From positions 62,001-126,000 of the forward strand of contig NZ_JADKYP010000006.1 in the NCBI RefSeq assembly GCF_015354405.1: a DNA stretch of 64,000 bases, written 5' to 3'. Source of the stretch: Nocardia sp. BSTN01. Its GTDB lineage: Bacteria > Actinomycetota > Actinomycetes > Mycobacteriales > Mycobacteriaceae. The notes beneath the pieces were generated by a model. That model saw only the letters and a program-made list of their open reading frames with translations, ran no database searches and was not told where the DNA came from. Every line of letters begins with the position of its first letter. Within the stretch, counting starts at the first letter, position 1. The translations under genes and the position numbers were made by a program. Positions 17,691 to 28,107 of the stretch are shown here, piece after piece.

Positions 17691-19268
17691 CTAGGACCCC
17701 ACGATCGACTGCTGGTCGGCGGGGGGTGAATACACGTCGTTGTCCAGTTGCAACACCATGAAACCGTTGTCGTTGCAGGAGGTCCACAGCTGGCTGCCGT
17801 GCCATTCCGGGGGCGCGAAACACCAGTCGGAGGACACGTCACCGAAGGCCAGCATCCCGGTGCGCGGCGACAAGGCCTGGGCCGGATCGAATTTGCCGTC
17901 CAGAATGGCGCGCGCCACCGAAAAGCCCTCCAGCGCAGGCGGTCCGATCAGCGAACCCAGCGCGTGCGGGGAATTCCACAGTTGCAGATTCTGCGCCGTG
18001 CGGGCCGGAGGATTGAAGTAGGCGATCTCGTGCACCCGGAACGGATCGCGCACATCGAATACCCGGATGCCCGACGATTCCCAGCCGCAGGCCAGCGCCG
18101 TCGGATTCTCGGGACGGTCGGCCGCGCAGTAGTGCGGATCGTAGGAGAACACCGACCCACCCATCGAGGAGGCGAGCATGCTGTCCTGGTTCTCCGGCAG
18201 ATCGATCCGCAACTTGATCTTCTCGACGACCTTGGGATTGTTCTCGTCGGAGATGTCGACCAGTTTCACCCCGCCGGCTCCCGCCTCGTCGACGGTGAAC
18301 AGATACGGTGTGCCGTCGTAGCTGACCGGCACGCTGTGCTGGGTCGCCCAGCCGTCGGTCCAGAACACCCGGCCGATGTGGTTGACCTGCGGATTCGGAT
18401 CGCGACGCTGAACCGCGCTGATATCGAGCACGGTGAATCCGGCCAGTGCCGACAGATACATGCGATTGCCGTCGGGGCTGATGCCGAAGCCGTGCGCCTC
18501 GATGCCGGTGAGCCCCTGCCAGATCACGTGGGGGTTCGCCGGATCGGTGAGGTCGACCGCGCTGACGAAGCCGGGGGCGATACCCGAGGCCCAGTAGGTG
18601 CGGCCGTCGGGGGAGAAGCCGCCCTCGTGGGTGGTGATGGGCAGGGGCATGGCCAGATTGGTGCCGGGTCCCGGGTTGAGCAACCGCGGATGTGCACAGT
18701 CGGAAATGTCATAGACCGACAGGTAGCCCGTGCCCTCCAGGAACGGAACTCCGGTGCCCACCAGCAGTTTCCGTGCGGTGTTGACCTTCAGGCTCTCCCA
18801 GGTGCCGGCCATCATCGCCGGTTCCGTGAGGGTGGTGCTCAACACCGGATGCGCCGGGTCCGAGGCGTCGATCACCTGCACACCCTGAGCGGGACCGAGC
18901 AGATCGCCGGGGAAGAACGAGCCGGTGTAGGAGCAGTGGTCGTAGGTGGTCGAGGTGATACCGGCGCCGTGCCCGGCATATCCGCCGACGAACGACATAT
19001 TGCAGGTATAGCCCTGCGTGCTGCGACCGGAGGCGCGGTCGGCGGCCGGAACGTCGCCCTGCATACCGGTTTCCGCCCGCGAGCCGGGACCGCAGTCGGC
19101 CGGGGGCACCGCGACCTTGCCGATATCGAGGAATTCCTGCACCTGGGTGGCGATATCGGATTGCAGATCCGCCGACGCGCCGCCGACCGGCAGGATCGCG
19201 GCCGCGAGTACGGCCGCGGCCGCCGCGATGAGTGGTTTGGGCGTGCGTCTGCCAAAGCTCCGCGCCAT
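17691..19268 (-). CDS. Secreted LVIVD-repeat beta-propeller protein
   Basis: 525 residues with a Sec signal peptide (hydrophobic 14-34, cleavage after GGASA). The mature part has repeated beta-propeller blades of LVIVD type: GVQVIDASDPAHPVL, YLSVYDISDCAHPRLL, FVSAVDLTDPANPHVI, GVKLVDISDENNPKVV and IRVFDVRDPFRVHEI. Several cysteines and a GHGAG segment suggest an extracellular scaffold or binding protein. The ATG at 19268 is preferred over GTG at 19289 because a GTGGGGG sequence lies before it and the signal peptide begins there. The stop codon abuts the DUF305 ATG. The exact function is unknown. Confidence 0.85.
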   Translation of the reverse strand: MARSFGRRTPKPLIAAAAAVLAAAILPVGGASADLQSDIATQVQEFLDIGKVAVPPADCGPGSRAETGMQGDVPAADRASGRSTQGYTCNMSFVGGYAGHGAGITSTTYDHCSYTGSFFPGDLLGPAQGVQVIDASDPAHPVLSTTLTEPAMMAGTWESLKVNTARKLLVGTGVPFLEGTGYLSVYDISDCAHPRLLNPGPGTNLAMPLPITTHEGGFSPDGRTYWASGIAPGFVSAVDLTDPANPHVIWQGLTGIEAHGFGISPDGNRMYLSALAGFTVLDISAVQRRDPNPQVNHIGRVFWTDGWATQHSVPVSYDGTPYLFTVDEAGAGGVKLVDISDENNPKVVEKIKLRIDLPENQDSMLASSMGGSVFSYDPHYCAADRPENPTALACGWESSGIRVFDVRDPFRVHEIAYFNPPARTAQNLQLWNSPHALGSLIGPPALEGFSVARAILDGKFDPAQALSPRTGMLAFGDVSSDWCFAPPEWHGSQLWTSCNDNGFMVLQLDNDVYSPPADQQSIVGS

Positions 19269-19458
19269 TGCGGGACCCCCACTTTCCACAGTGAAACGGG
19301 CTGGGCGTCACCGCCGCCGAGATAGTCGGTACCACCGGTTGCGGGCAACGCATCGAAACGGTAGCTCAGCCACCTTCTCATCGGGTCGGTTTTCGGAGAA
19401 AGCGGTCCGGGTGCTCCGAGCTGTTGCGCCGCAGCAACACGTGAGACAAACTCTGCGC

Positions 19459-19899
19459 ATGGGAATGAAACACGTTGCAGTCATATCGGGTGCGGTGGCT
19501 GCCGCGTTGAACGCCGGAGCGGGAATGGCTGCGGCAGCACCGAATCCGGCCGATACGCCCCGGCAGGCCGTCGCCCGCGCATATATCGACGCGCTGGTTT
19601 CACACGATGCGAGTGCCGTACCGTTCGCGCCGGACGCCACCCGTGTCGAAGCCGGGCTGCAAACGGGCTATTCGGGGCCGCAGCTGACTCAGGAGCTGAA
19701 TCACGGCGTCCAGTATTCGGTGATTCAGGACATTCGCGATGTGCGGATGACCGAATGCGGTGATGTGGTGACCGCACGGTATCTGCTCGACTCCGGTGTC
19801 GCCGGAGTGCGGCTGATGACCGTCGACATCACCGAAACCTTCGTCATTCCCGACGGCACCATCCACACCATCAACGCCACCATCGACCCGGTGGTGTGA
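19459..19899 (+). CDS. Secreted NTF2/SnoaL-like protein
   Basis: 146 residues. The N-terminal 27 residues form a signal peptide with an AAAAP end. The rest resembles a SnoaL/NTF2-like cone fold: AVARAYIDALVSHDASAVPFAPDATRVEAG, then MTVDITETFVIPDGTIHTI. Homologues of this type are common in Nocardia and Mycobacterium and have no known activity. A GTG at 19441 would extend it by six residues. It is divergent from the LVIVD gene, and the 190 bases between them hold both promoters; no clear operator was seen. Confidence 0.75.
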   Translation: MGMKHVAVISGAVAAALNAGAGMAAAAPNPADTPRQAVARAYIDALVSHDASAVPFAPDATRVEAGLQTGYSGPQLTQELNHGVQYSVIQDIRDVRMTECGDVVTARYLLDSGVAGVRLMTVDITETFVIPDGTIHTINATIDPVV

Positions 19900-19957
19900 C
19901 CGCGCGCGGCGCGGGATCGGAAAGCACCGGAATTCAACCGGAGAGCGAGGAAAAGGT

Positions 19958-20431
19958 ATGTCCGACAACGACGAACCGCGCGCGGTAGTGCTGCGGCTGT
20001 GGGCGGCGCTGGCCCGGCGCGACTGGGACGCGGTGGCCGCATCGCTCACCGAGGACTGTATCTACCTCGACGTGCCGACCGGTCCCACGCTGGCGGCGAA
20101 GGGCCCCGCCGACACCGTCAAGCGCCTGCGCATCGGGCTGGCGGGGCTGGCCGAATACACCAATCACGACGGTCTGCTGGTCGCCGAGGGACCGGACGTG
20201 ATCTACGAGCACTCCGAAACCTGGGTGTGGCCGACCGGCGAGCGCGCCGAACTGCCCTTCGTCTCGGTGCACCGCGTGCGCGACGGGCGCGTCTCGTTGT
20301 GGAAGGACTACTGGAACTTCGAGACGCTCACCTCGGCGGCGCCGTCCACCTGGCTGACGGATTTCGCGGCGGCGGATATGTCGTGGATCTACGACGCCAC
20401 GGCGGAATTGAGTATCCGGCGCGCGAGCTGA
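19958..20431 (+). CDS. NTF2-like / SnoaL-like domain protein
   Basis: 157 residues, cytoplasmic, in the SnoaL/limonene-epoxide-hydrolase-like superfamily. It shows the usual opening VLRLWAALARRDWDAVAASLTEDCIYLDVPTG and the later ELPFVSVHRVRDGRVSLWKDYWNFETL strand pair with a conserved D-W. GAGCGAGGAAAAGG precedes the ATG. It follows the secreted paralogue by 58 bp and may share its transcript. Catalysis cannot be assigned from the fold alone. Confidence 0.8.
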   Translation: MSDNDEPRAVVLRLWAALARRDWDAVAASLTEDCIYLDVPTGPTLAAKGPADTVKRLRIGLAGLAEYTNHDGLLVAEGPDVIYEHSETWVWPTGERAELPFVSVHRVRDGRVSLWKDYWNFETLTSAAPSTWLTDFAAADMSWIYDATAELSIRRAS

Positions 20432-20447
20432 ACCGCTCACCGCGCGG

Positions 20448-21350
20448 TCAGGACGACGCGAGCAGGGCCCGGCAGCGGGCGAGCAGTTCGGTGCGCAGCG
20501 GCTCGGCCCGCCGGGCCAGCTCGGATTGAGCGCGGACGTATTCCGCACGGCCGCCGGGGGTTTCGATGGCGATCGGCCGATAGCCGTAGTCGGTGAGATC
20601 GTAGGGGCTGGCGCGCATATCGATCTCGCGGGCGGCGCAGGCGAGGGCGAAACAGTTCAGCAGCAGATCCGCATCGATCAGCGGCACCAGTTTGAACGCC
20701 CACTTGTACAGATCCATGCCCGCGTGCAGGCAGCCGGGCTGTTCCCGGCGGACCTGGTCCTCGCGGGTGAGTCGTTCGGTATTGCGTGGCGCGGCCTCGG
20801 GGGTGAAGAAGCGGAAGGCGTCGAAGTGCGTGCAGCGCAACGACATCGACTCGACCACGGCATCGGTGCCGGCACGTCCGAGCCGCAGCGGGACCTGCCG
20901 GTGGCGCACGTCGTCGCTGCGGTAGACCATCGCCCACTCGTGTAGTCCGAAGCAGGACAGGTGCGCCGGCCGGTCCGCGGTCGCCGACAGCAGGGCCGCC
21001 ACGAATTCCACGGTGTCGCGGCGGCGGTCGAGAAAGGCCGGGTCGGCGGTATGGACCGGTCCGCCGGGCGTCTCGACCCGGTGGTAGCCGCGGCGCTGCG
21101 CGTACTCCTCGGCGTCGGCGAGCGCCACGCCGAAACCGGGATGCCAGCGGCGCAGCTGGGCCGGTTTGTGACCGTAGTAGGTGAACAGGAAGTCGATCAC
21201 CGGATGTTTGCCGCCGTGGGCGCGTTGGCGCAGGTACGGGCCGACCATATCGTCGACCCGTTCCCGATGCGCCTGCGCGCGGGCCCGCCACCGGTCCGGC
21301 GGCAGGACCCGAAGCGCTTGCGCCGCAGCCGGTGTCGCGTCCACGGTCAT
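20448..21350 (-). CDS. Conserved actinobacterial protein, often labelled 3-methyladenine DNA glycosylase
   Basis: 300 residues. Recognisable blocks are KHPVIDFLFTYYGHKPAQLRRWHPGFG, SCFGLHEWAMVYRS, and a central CTHFDAFRFFTPEA followed by PGCLHAGMDLYKWAFKL. This full-length pattern is widespread in high-GC Gram-positives and is commonly annotated as a 3-methyladenine DNA glycosylase, but I see no helix-hairpin-helix GPD motif to support that name. The conserved His, Cys and Asp residues suggest an enzyme. The ATG overlaps the stop of the upstream CNNM gene (ATGA), so it is the last gene of that operon. Confidence 0.75.
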   Translation of the reverse strand: MTVDATPAAAQALRVLPPDRWRARAQAHRERVDDMVGPYLRQRAHGGKHPVIDFLFTYYGHKPAQLRRWHPGFGVALADAEEYAQRRGYHRVETPGGPVHTADPAFLDRRRDTVEFVAALLSATADRPAHLSCFGLHEWAMVYRSDDVRHRQVPLRLGRAGTDAVVESMSLRCTHFDAFRFFTPEAAPRNTERLTREDQVRREQPGCLHAGMDLYKWAFKLVPLIDADLLLNCFALACAAREIDMRASPYDLTDYGYRPIAIETPGGRAEYVRAQSELARRAEPLRTELLARCRALLASS

Positions 21351-22411
21351 TCCGCCACCCGGTGGGTGGCATCGCGCACGGTGCCCACGAACTCTTCCAC
21401 CAGATCCTCGAGCGCGACGATGCCGACGGTATTGCCGCGGGTATCGATGACCCGGCCCAGATGGCTGTTGGTGCGGCGCAACCGGGCCAGCGCCTCGTAC
21501 AGCGTGGTGCCCATGCTCAGCGTCGGCAGCGGCCGGATATCGGTGCGCGGGATCGGTGTCGACGGTCCGGCCGAATCGTCGGCCACCTTGTCCAGCACGT
21601 CCTTGACATGCAGATAGCCCACCAGCGAGCCGTCGCCGGCGCGCACCGGATAGCGGGAGAAGCCGGTTTCGGCGACCGCGGATTCGATATCGCCGAGGGT
21701 GGTGCCGTCACCGCGCAGCGGCACACACCGCGTCTTGGCCAGCGGCACCATCACATCGGCGACGATGCGGTCGGTGGTTCCCAGCGCCTGGGTGAGGCGG
21801 CGGTGCTCCTCCTCGTCGATGAGCCCTTCCGAGCGGGATTCGCCGATCATCTCCGCCAGCTCCACCGACGACACCGTGGCGTCGAGCTCGTCCTTGGGTT
21901 CGATGCGCAGCGCGCGCAGGGTGAGATTGGCGGCCAGGTTGTACAGGCCGATCAGCGGGCGGGCCAGGCGCAACCACCACAGCATGATCGGGACCAGCAG
22001 CAACGCCACCCGCTCCGGCCCGGCCAGGGCGATGTTCTTCGGAATCATCTCGCCCATCAGCATGTGCAGGATCACCACGAGTCCCAGGGCCAGTGCGAAT
22101 CCCACCGGATGCAGCAGCTGATCCGGCACACCGACCAGATCGAACGGGCGCTCGAGCAGATGCGCGATCGCCGGTTCGCCGATGCGGCCCAGCAGCAGCG
22201 AGCAGATGGTGATGCCCAGCTGAGCGGCGGCCAGCATCATCGACAGATGCTCGGCCGCGCCGATCACCGTGCCGGCTCCCCGCTTACCTTGGGCGGCAAG
22301 GGTTTCCAGCCGGTCGCGGCGGGCGGAGATGAGCGCGAACTCGGCTCCGACGAAGAAAGCGTTGGCGCCGAGCAGGACGACGGTCAGCAACAGTCCGAAC
22401 AGATCACCCAT
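21347..22411 (-). CDS. CNNM/HlyC-type membrane protein with CBS pair (Rv1841c type)
   Basis: 354 residues. The N-terminal CNNM transmembrane domain covers residues 1-165, with NAFFVGAEFALISARRDRLE and AAAQLGITICSLLLG. A CBS-domain pair follows (about 205-350: MVPLAKTRCVPL, GFSRYPVRAGDGSLVGYLHVKD, VGIVALEDLVEEFVG). Unlike its partner it lacks the C-terminal CorC_HlyC domain. CNNM/CorC proteins export or regulate magnesium or other divalent cations. It overlaps the upstream paralogue by 8 bp, so the two are co-translated and may form a heteromeric unit. Confidence 0.92.
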   Translation of the reverse strand: MGDLFGLLLTVVLLGANAFFVGAEFALISARRDRLETLAAQGKRGAGTVIGAAEHLSMMLAAAQLGITICSLLLGRIGEPAIAHLLERPFDLVGVPDQLLHPVGFALALGLVVILHMLMGEMIPKNIALAGPERVALLLVPIMLWWLRLARPLIGLYNLAANLTLRALRIEPKDELDATVSSVELAEMIGESRSEGLIDEEEHRRLTQALGTTDRIVADVMVPLAKTRCVPLRGDGTTLGDIESAVAETGFSRYPVRAGDGSLVGYLHVKDVLDKVADDSAGPSTPIPRTDIRPLPTLSMGTTLYEALARLRRTNSHLGRVIDTRGNTVGIVALEDLVEEFVGTVRDATHRVAE

Positions 22412-23795
22412 GGCTGAGCTCCCACGTCGTCACCGCATCGGCGTCCACCGGCTGCATCAGCACCCGGTCGATGCGTCGTCCGTCCATTCGTTCCACCCGG
22501 GCCAGCCAGCCGCCGTGGGTATGCGGTTGCATCGCGTGCCCGTTGGTCGAACTGGGGGTGGGCAGCAACACCTCGTCGCCGGCCACCGGAATCCTGCCCA
22601 AGGTGGTCAGGACCAGTCCCCCGAGGGTGTCGTATTCACCCTCGGGCGCGTCGTAGCCGGTGGCCCGCGACACCTCGTCGATGCGCAACAGGCCGGAACA
22701 GTTCCAGCCCAGGGCGGTGCGGCGCACGTCGAGTTCCTCCTCGTCGTGCTCGTCGCGGACGTCGCCGAGGATCTCCTCGATGATGTCCTCCATGGTCACC
22801 AGGCCCGCGGTGCCGCCGTATTCGTCGACGACCAGCGCGAGCTGCATCCCGTCGGCGCGCACCCGCTCGAGCACGGTGTCACCGTCGAGGCTGGCGGGCA
22901 CGATCGGCACCGGCCGCGCGATCGAGGACAGCGCGATCGTGCCGCGCTGCGCGCCCGGATACAGGAACGCCTGTTTGACGTGCACGATGCCGAGGGTGTT
23001 GTCCAGATCGCCGTCGATGACCGGAAAACGCGACAGTCCGGTGCGGCCGGCGGCGGCGATGAGATCGGTGATGGTGTCGTTCTGATCCAGCGTTTCGATC
23101 TTCACCCGCGGCGTCATCAGGTCTTCGGCGCTGCGCTCACCGAACAGCAGCGAGCGATCCACCACGAGGGCGGTGCGCTGATCGAGCGAGCCGCGCATGG
23201 CGGAGGTGCGCACCAGCGAACCCAGCTCTTGAGGTGAGCGCGCCGACCGCAATTCCTCGGCCGGTTCGATGCCCAGCCGGCGGACCGCCCAGTTGGCGGC
23301 GCCGTTGAGCAGTTTGATCAGCCAGGAGAAGGCCGTGGTGAACACGATCATCGGACCGGCCGTCCACCGGGCGGTGGTCAGCGGTTTGGCGATCGCGATG
23401 TTCTTGGGGACGAGCTCGCCGTAGGTCATCGACAGCGAGGTCGCCAGCACGAGCGCGATCACCAGCGAAATGCCCTGGGCGGTCCCGGGGCCGACGCCGA
23501 GCGCGGTGCAGATCGGCTCGATGAGCCGGGCCAGCACCGGTTCGGCGATATAACCGGTGACCAGGGTGGTGATGGTGATGCCGAGCTGCGAGCCCGACAG
23601 CTGGAACGACAGGGTGCGATGCGCGTGGCGAACCTGACGGGCGCGACGGTCACCCTCGCGGGCGTGCGCCTCGACGGTGCTGCGCTCGAGTGCGGTGAGC
23701 GAGAATTCGGCAGCGACGAAGATCGCCGTGCCCGCGGTGAGCGCGATGAATCCCAGCAGGCTGACGATGGTGAGCACTACGGACACGATCGGCAC
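22404..23795 (-). CDS. CNNM/HlyC-type membrane protein with CBS pair and CorC domain (Rv1842c type)
   Basis: 463 residues. It has a CNNM transmembrane domain (AIFVAAEFSLTALERSTVE, SGSQLGITITTLVTGYIAEP) and a CBS pair (MTPRVKIETL, LSRFPVIDGDLDNTLGIVHVKQ, GTAGLVTMEDIIEEILGD). A C-terminal CorC_HlyC/FAD-like domain (about 350-440) contains GEYDTLGGLVLTTLGRIP. It is the full-length partner of the downstream gene. Divalent-cation efflux or sensing is the family role; the old name hemolysin is historical. The GTG at 23795 is preceded by a structured leader, suggesting cation- or RNA-based control. Confidence 0.92.
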   Translation of the reverse strand: MPIVSVVLTIVSLLGFIALTAGTAIFVAAEFSLTALERSTVEAHAREGDRRARQVRHAHRTLSFQLSGSQLGITITTLVTGYIAEPVLARLIEPICTALGVGPGTAQGISLVIALVLATSLSMTYGELVPKNIAIAKPLTTARWTAGPMIVFTTAFSWLIKLLNGAANWAVRRLGIEPAEELRSARSPQELGSLVRTSAMRGSLDQRTALVVDRSLLFGERSAEDLMTPRVKIETLDQNDTITDLIAAAGRTGLSRFPVIDGDLDNTLGIVHVKQAFLYPGAQRGTIALSSIARPVPIVPASLDGDTVLERVRADGMQLALVVDEYGGTAGLVTMEDIIEEILGDVRDEHDEEELDVRRTALGWNCSGLLRIDEVSRATGYDAPEGEYDTLGGLVLTTLGRIPVAGDEVLLPTPSSTNGHAMQPHTHGGWLARVERMDGRRIDRVLMQPVDADAVTTWELSHG

Positions 23796-23825
23796 CGCCC
23801 ACCGGGTAACGGAGGATCTGCGGAG

Positions 23826-23886
23826 ACGGAGGCGCCGGGTTGGTCACCCGGCTCGGTAGAGGAGCCCTCCTGTGTGGCGCCCTCGG
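23826..23886 (-). promoter_or_regulatory. Structured 5' leader of the CNNM operon (three-way-junction candidate)
   Basis: Read on the minus strand, GAGGGCGCC and GGCGCCTCC can close an outer stem (23876-23885 with 23829-23836). Inside it lie two hairpins: AGGAG..CTCCT and GCCGGGT-gacca-ACCCGGC. The element ends about 30 bases before the GTG at 23795. It does not match the conserved M-box or yybP-ykoY cores as I know them, so it is either a new leader RNA or chance GC pairing. Confidence 0.4.
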
Positions 23887-23948
23887 ACGCGGGTGACAAC
23901 TGGTTCCTTTCGCAAGTGGACGAGCCGAAACAACAACGCAATGCCGGT

Positions 23949-23964
23949 CGGCGGAGCTCCGCCG
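23949..23964 (-). terminator. Perfect palindrome after guaB1, possible terminator
   Basis: CGGCGGAGCTCCGCCG is a perfect 16-base palindrome, 90 bases past the guaB1 stop and before the CNNM leader. As RNA it can form a GC-rich stem. A protein-binding site for the CNNM promoter is an alternative. No T-run follows. Confidence 0.4.
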
Positions 23965-24053
23965 GTCGGCACAGCCTATGTTACCGGGATCCTCGCGGCG
24001 CGACCGAGCGGTACGGCGCGCCGCGACCCCTCCGGCGCCGATCGTGGCGGGCC

Positions 24054-26012
<1,959 letters not shown>

Positions 26013-26016
<4 letters not shown>

Positions 26017-26549
26017 GCGGCGCCGGGGCGGTCGCGGCGGAGCAGTCGGCGCCACCACGGCGGGCGGTTTCGGCCGCCGTCCCGATGCCGGGTGGAAGGG
26101 CTTGCGGGAGAGGTCTTTCCGCTTCCGGAGGTCGGCCGTTGCCGGATGCGCCGGTCGGCGCGCCAGCGTGCGACGACCTCGTCGGCTCGCGCGGGTGCGA
26201 GGCGGACGTGCGGTCCGTGCGGCATCCGGATCCATTCCACGATGCGATGGTTGAGATCGGAGACGTAGGCGCGGACCTCGGCCTCGGAGTCCATCTCCGC
26301 GACCCGCTCGGGCAACCGCTCCAGATCGCGGCGCAGTGACAGCGAGGTCGGCAGCAACGCCTCACCGCCGACCCCCTCGCGGCGCAGGTAGTTGTTCAGC
26401 CACCAGTTCTCGTCGTACGGCTCGCCCATGCCGGGCAGGGGTTTGCCGGTCCCGGCCAGATTGTCGAATTCGCCGCGCTCGGTCGCCTCGCGGATCTGCT
26501 TGTCGATCCAGGATTCGAATCCCATGCGGGCCGGTTTGCGTTCGGTCAT
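26013..26549 (-). CDS. DUF1992 (DnaJ-homologue subfamily C member 28-like) protein
   Basis: 178 residues. The DUF1992 domain fills residues 8-75: SWIDKQIREATERGEFDNLAGTGKPLP then YDENWWLNNYLRREG. A helical stretch follows and then a basic, Pro/Arg-rich tail with no predicted fold (from about 130). GGGAGG precedes the ATG. The domain occurs in bacteria and in human DNAJC28 without an established function; no J-domain is present here. Confidence 0.9.
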
Positions 26550-26694
26550 GCGCGCCTCCCGTACTGTCGGAGTGCTTACCCGATCGTAACGCGTTGGGAC
26601 ATAACGGACATCGCAGGGTGCGGGCGCGGCGGTACGCTGGCAGCCACCACCGGCGGTGAGGGTGGACAGGACGCGCGTATCCGGAGGAGACCCG

Positions 26695-28107
26695 ATGACG
26701 CGGTATCAGCAGACCCTCCACGGCCGGACCTACGCCTTCGACGGGCTGGTCGACCTGCTGGCGAAGGCGACACCGCTGCGCAGCGGCGACGAACTGGCCG
26801 GGTGCGCCGCGAGTTCGGACGCGGAGCGCGCCGCCGCGCAATGGGCGCTGGCCGAGGTGCCGTTGCGCGAATTCCTGAACGATCCGGTGGTGCCGTACGA
26901 GACCGACGAGGTCACCCGGCTGATTCTCGACAACCATGATCGTGCCGCCTTCGCGCCGATCGCGCGACTGTCCGTCGGCGGGCTGCGGGACTGGCTGCTC
27001 GCGGTGGCCGCCGGATCGGAGCCCGCCGCGGTATTGCGTTCGGTGGCAGCGGGATTGACGCCGGAGATGGTGGCGGCGGTGAGCAAACTGATGCGCAATC
27101 AGGATCTGATCGCGGTCGCGCGGGCCGCCGAGGTGCGCTCCGGTTTCCGCACCACCATCGGACTGCCGGGGCGGCTGGCCACCCGGTTGCAGCCCAATCA
27201 CCCCACCGACGATCCGCGCGGTATCGCCGCGGCGGTACTCGACGGATTGCTGCTCGGCTGTGGGGATGCGGTGATCGGCGTGAATCCGGCCACCGACTCG
27301 CCGCGAGCCGCCACCGAGCTGCTGACGCTGCTCGACGAGGTGCGGACCCGATTCGACATCCCGGTCCAATCCTGCGTGCTCGCCCATGTGACCACCACGC
27401 TGAGGCTGATCGAGGCGGGGGCGCCGGTGGACTTGGTCTTCCAGTCGGTCGCGGGGACCGAGGCCGCGAATGCGAGTTTCGGGGTGAATCTGTCGCTGCT
27501 GCGCGAGGCCGACGCCGCCGGACGATCGCTGGGTCGCGGAACCGTCGGCGACAACGTGATGTATCTGGAAACCGGGCAGGGCTCGGCATTGTCGGCGGGC
27601 GCGCACCTCGGTACCGGCGGCAGACCCGTCGATCAGCAGACACTCGAGGCGCGAGCGTACGCCGTCGCGCGGGAACTGGAGCCGTTACTGGTCAACACTG
27701 TCGTCGGGTTCATCGGCCCGGAATATCTGTACGACGGCAAACAGATCGTGCGAGCCGGACTGGAAGATCACTTCTGCGGCAAACTGCTCGGCCTGCCGAT
27801 GGGCGTCGACGTCTGCTACACCAACCATGCCGAAGCCGATCAAGACGATATGGACACCCTGCTCACGCTGCTGGGCGCGGCCGGCGTCGCGTTCGTGATC
27901 GCGGTGCCCGGGGCCGACGACGTGATGCTCGGCTACCAGAGCCTGAGCTTCCACGACGCGCTGTACGTGCGCCGGCTGCTGGGACTCGCGCCCGCGCCGG
28001 AGTTCGAGCAGTGGCTGGTGGGGCTGGGAATGCTGGACGCGGCGGGCGGTATCGCCGCGGTGGAACCACTGAGCTCGCCGCTGCGGGAATTGGCGGGGCC
28101 TCGATGA
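26695..28107 (+). CDS. eutB: Ethanolamine ammonia-lyase large subunit
   Basis: 470 residues. Catalytic alpha subunit of the adenosylcobalamin-dependent enzyme converting ethanolamine to acetaldehyde and ammonia. Family blocks seen are KLMRNQDLIAVARAAEV, DGLLLGCGDAVIGVNPATDS, VPIQSC-type IPVQSCVLAHVTT, FQSVAGTEAANASFGVNL, YLETGQGSALSAGAHLG and MGVDVCYTNHAEADQDDMD. GGAGGAG precedes the ATG. It overlaps eutC by ATGA. No microcompartment gene, EutA reactivase or cobalamin riboswitch is present in the window, so this is the simple non-compartment type; the acetaldehyde may be removed by enzymes elsewhere. Confidence 0.96.
   Translation: MTRYQQTLHGRTYAFDGLVDLLAKATPLRSGDELAGCAASSDAERAAAQWALAEVPLREFLNDPVVPYETDEVTRLILDNHDRAAFAPIARLSVGGLRDWLLAVAAGSEPAAVLRSVAAGLTPEMVAAVSKLMRNQDLIAVARAAEVRSGFRTTIGLPGRLATRLQPNHPTDDPRGIAAAVLDGLLLGCGDAVIGVNPATDSPRAATELLTLLDEVRTRFDIPVQSCVLAHVTTTLRLIEAGAPVDLVFQSVAGTEAANASFGVNLSLLREADAAGRSLGRGTVGDNVMYLETGQGSALSAGAHLGTGGRPVDQQTLEARAYAVARELEPLLVNTVVGFIGPEYLYDGKQIVRAGLEDHFCGKLLGLPMGVDVCYTNHAEADQDDMDTLLTLLGAAGVAFVIAVPGADDVMLGYQSLSFHDALYVRRLLGLAPAPEFEQWLVGLGMLDAAGGIAAVEPLSSPLRELAGPR

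Noticed and set aside
19359-19372. Segment resembling a tRNA D-arm (GGTAGCTCAGCC)
   Set aside because: No anticodon arm, T-arm or acceptor stem can be formed around it.
26550-26694. Possible cobalamin riboswitch before eutB
   Set aside because: The interval is short and lacks the B12-box sequence GCCACTG and the expected arms.
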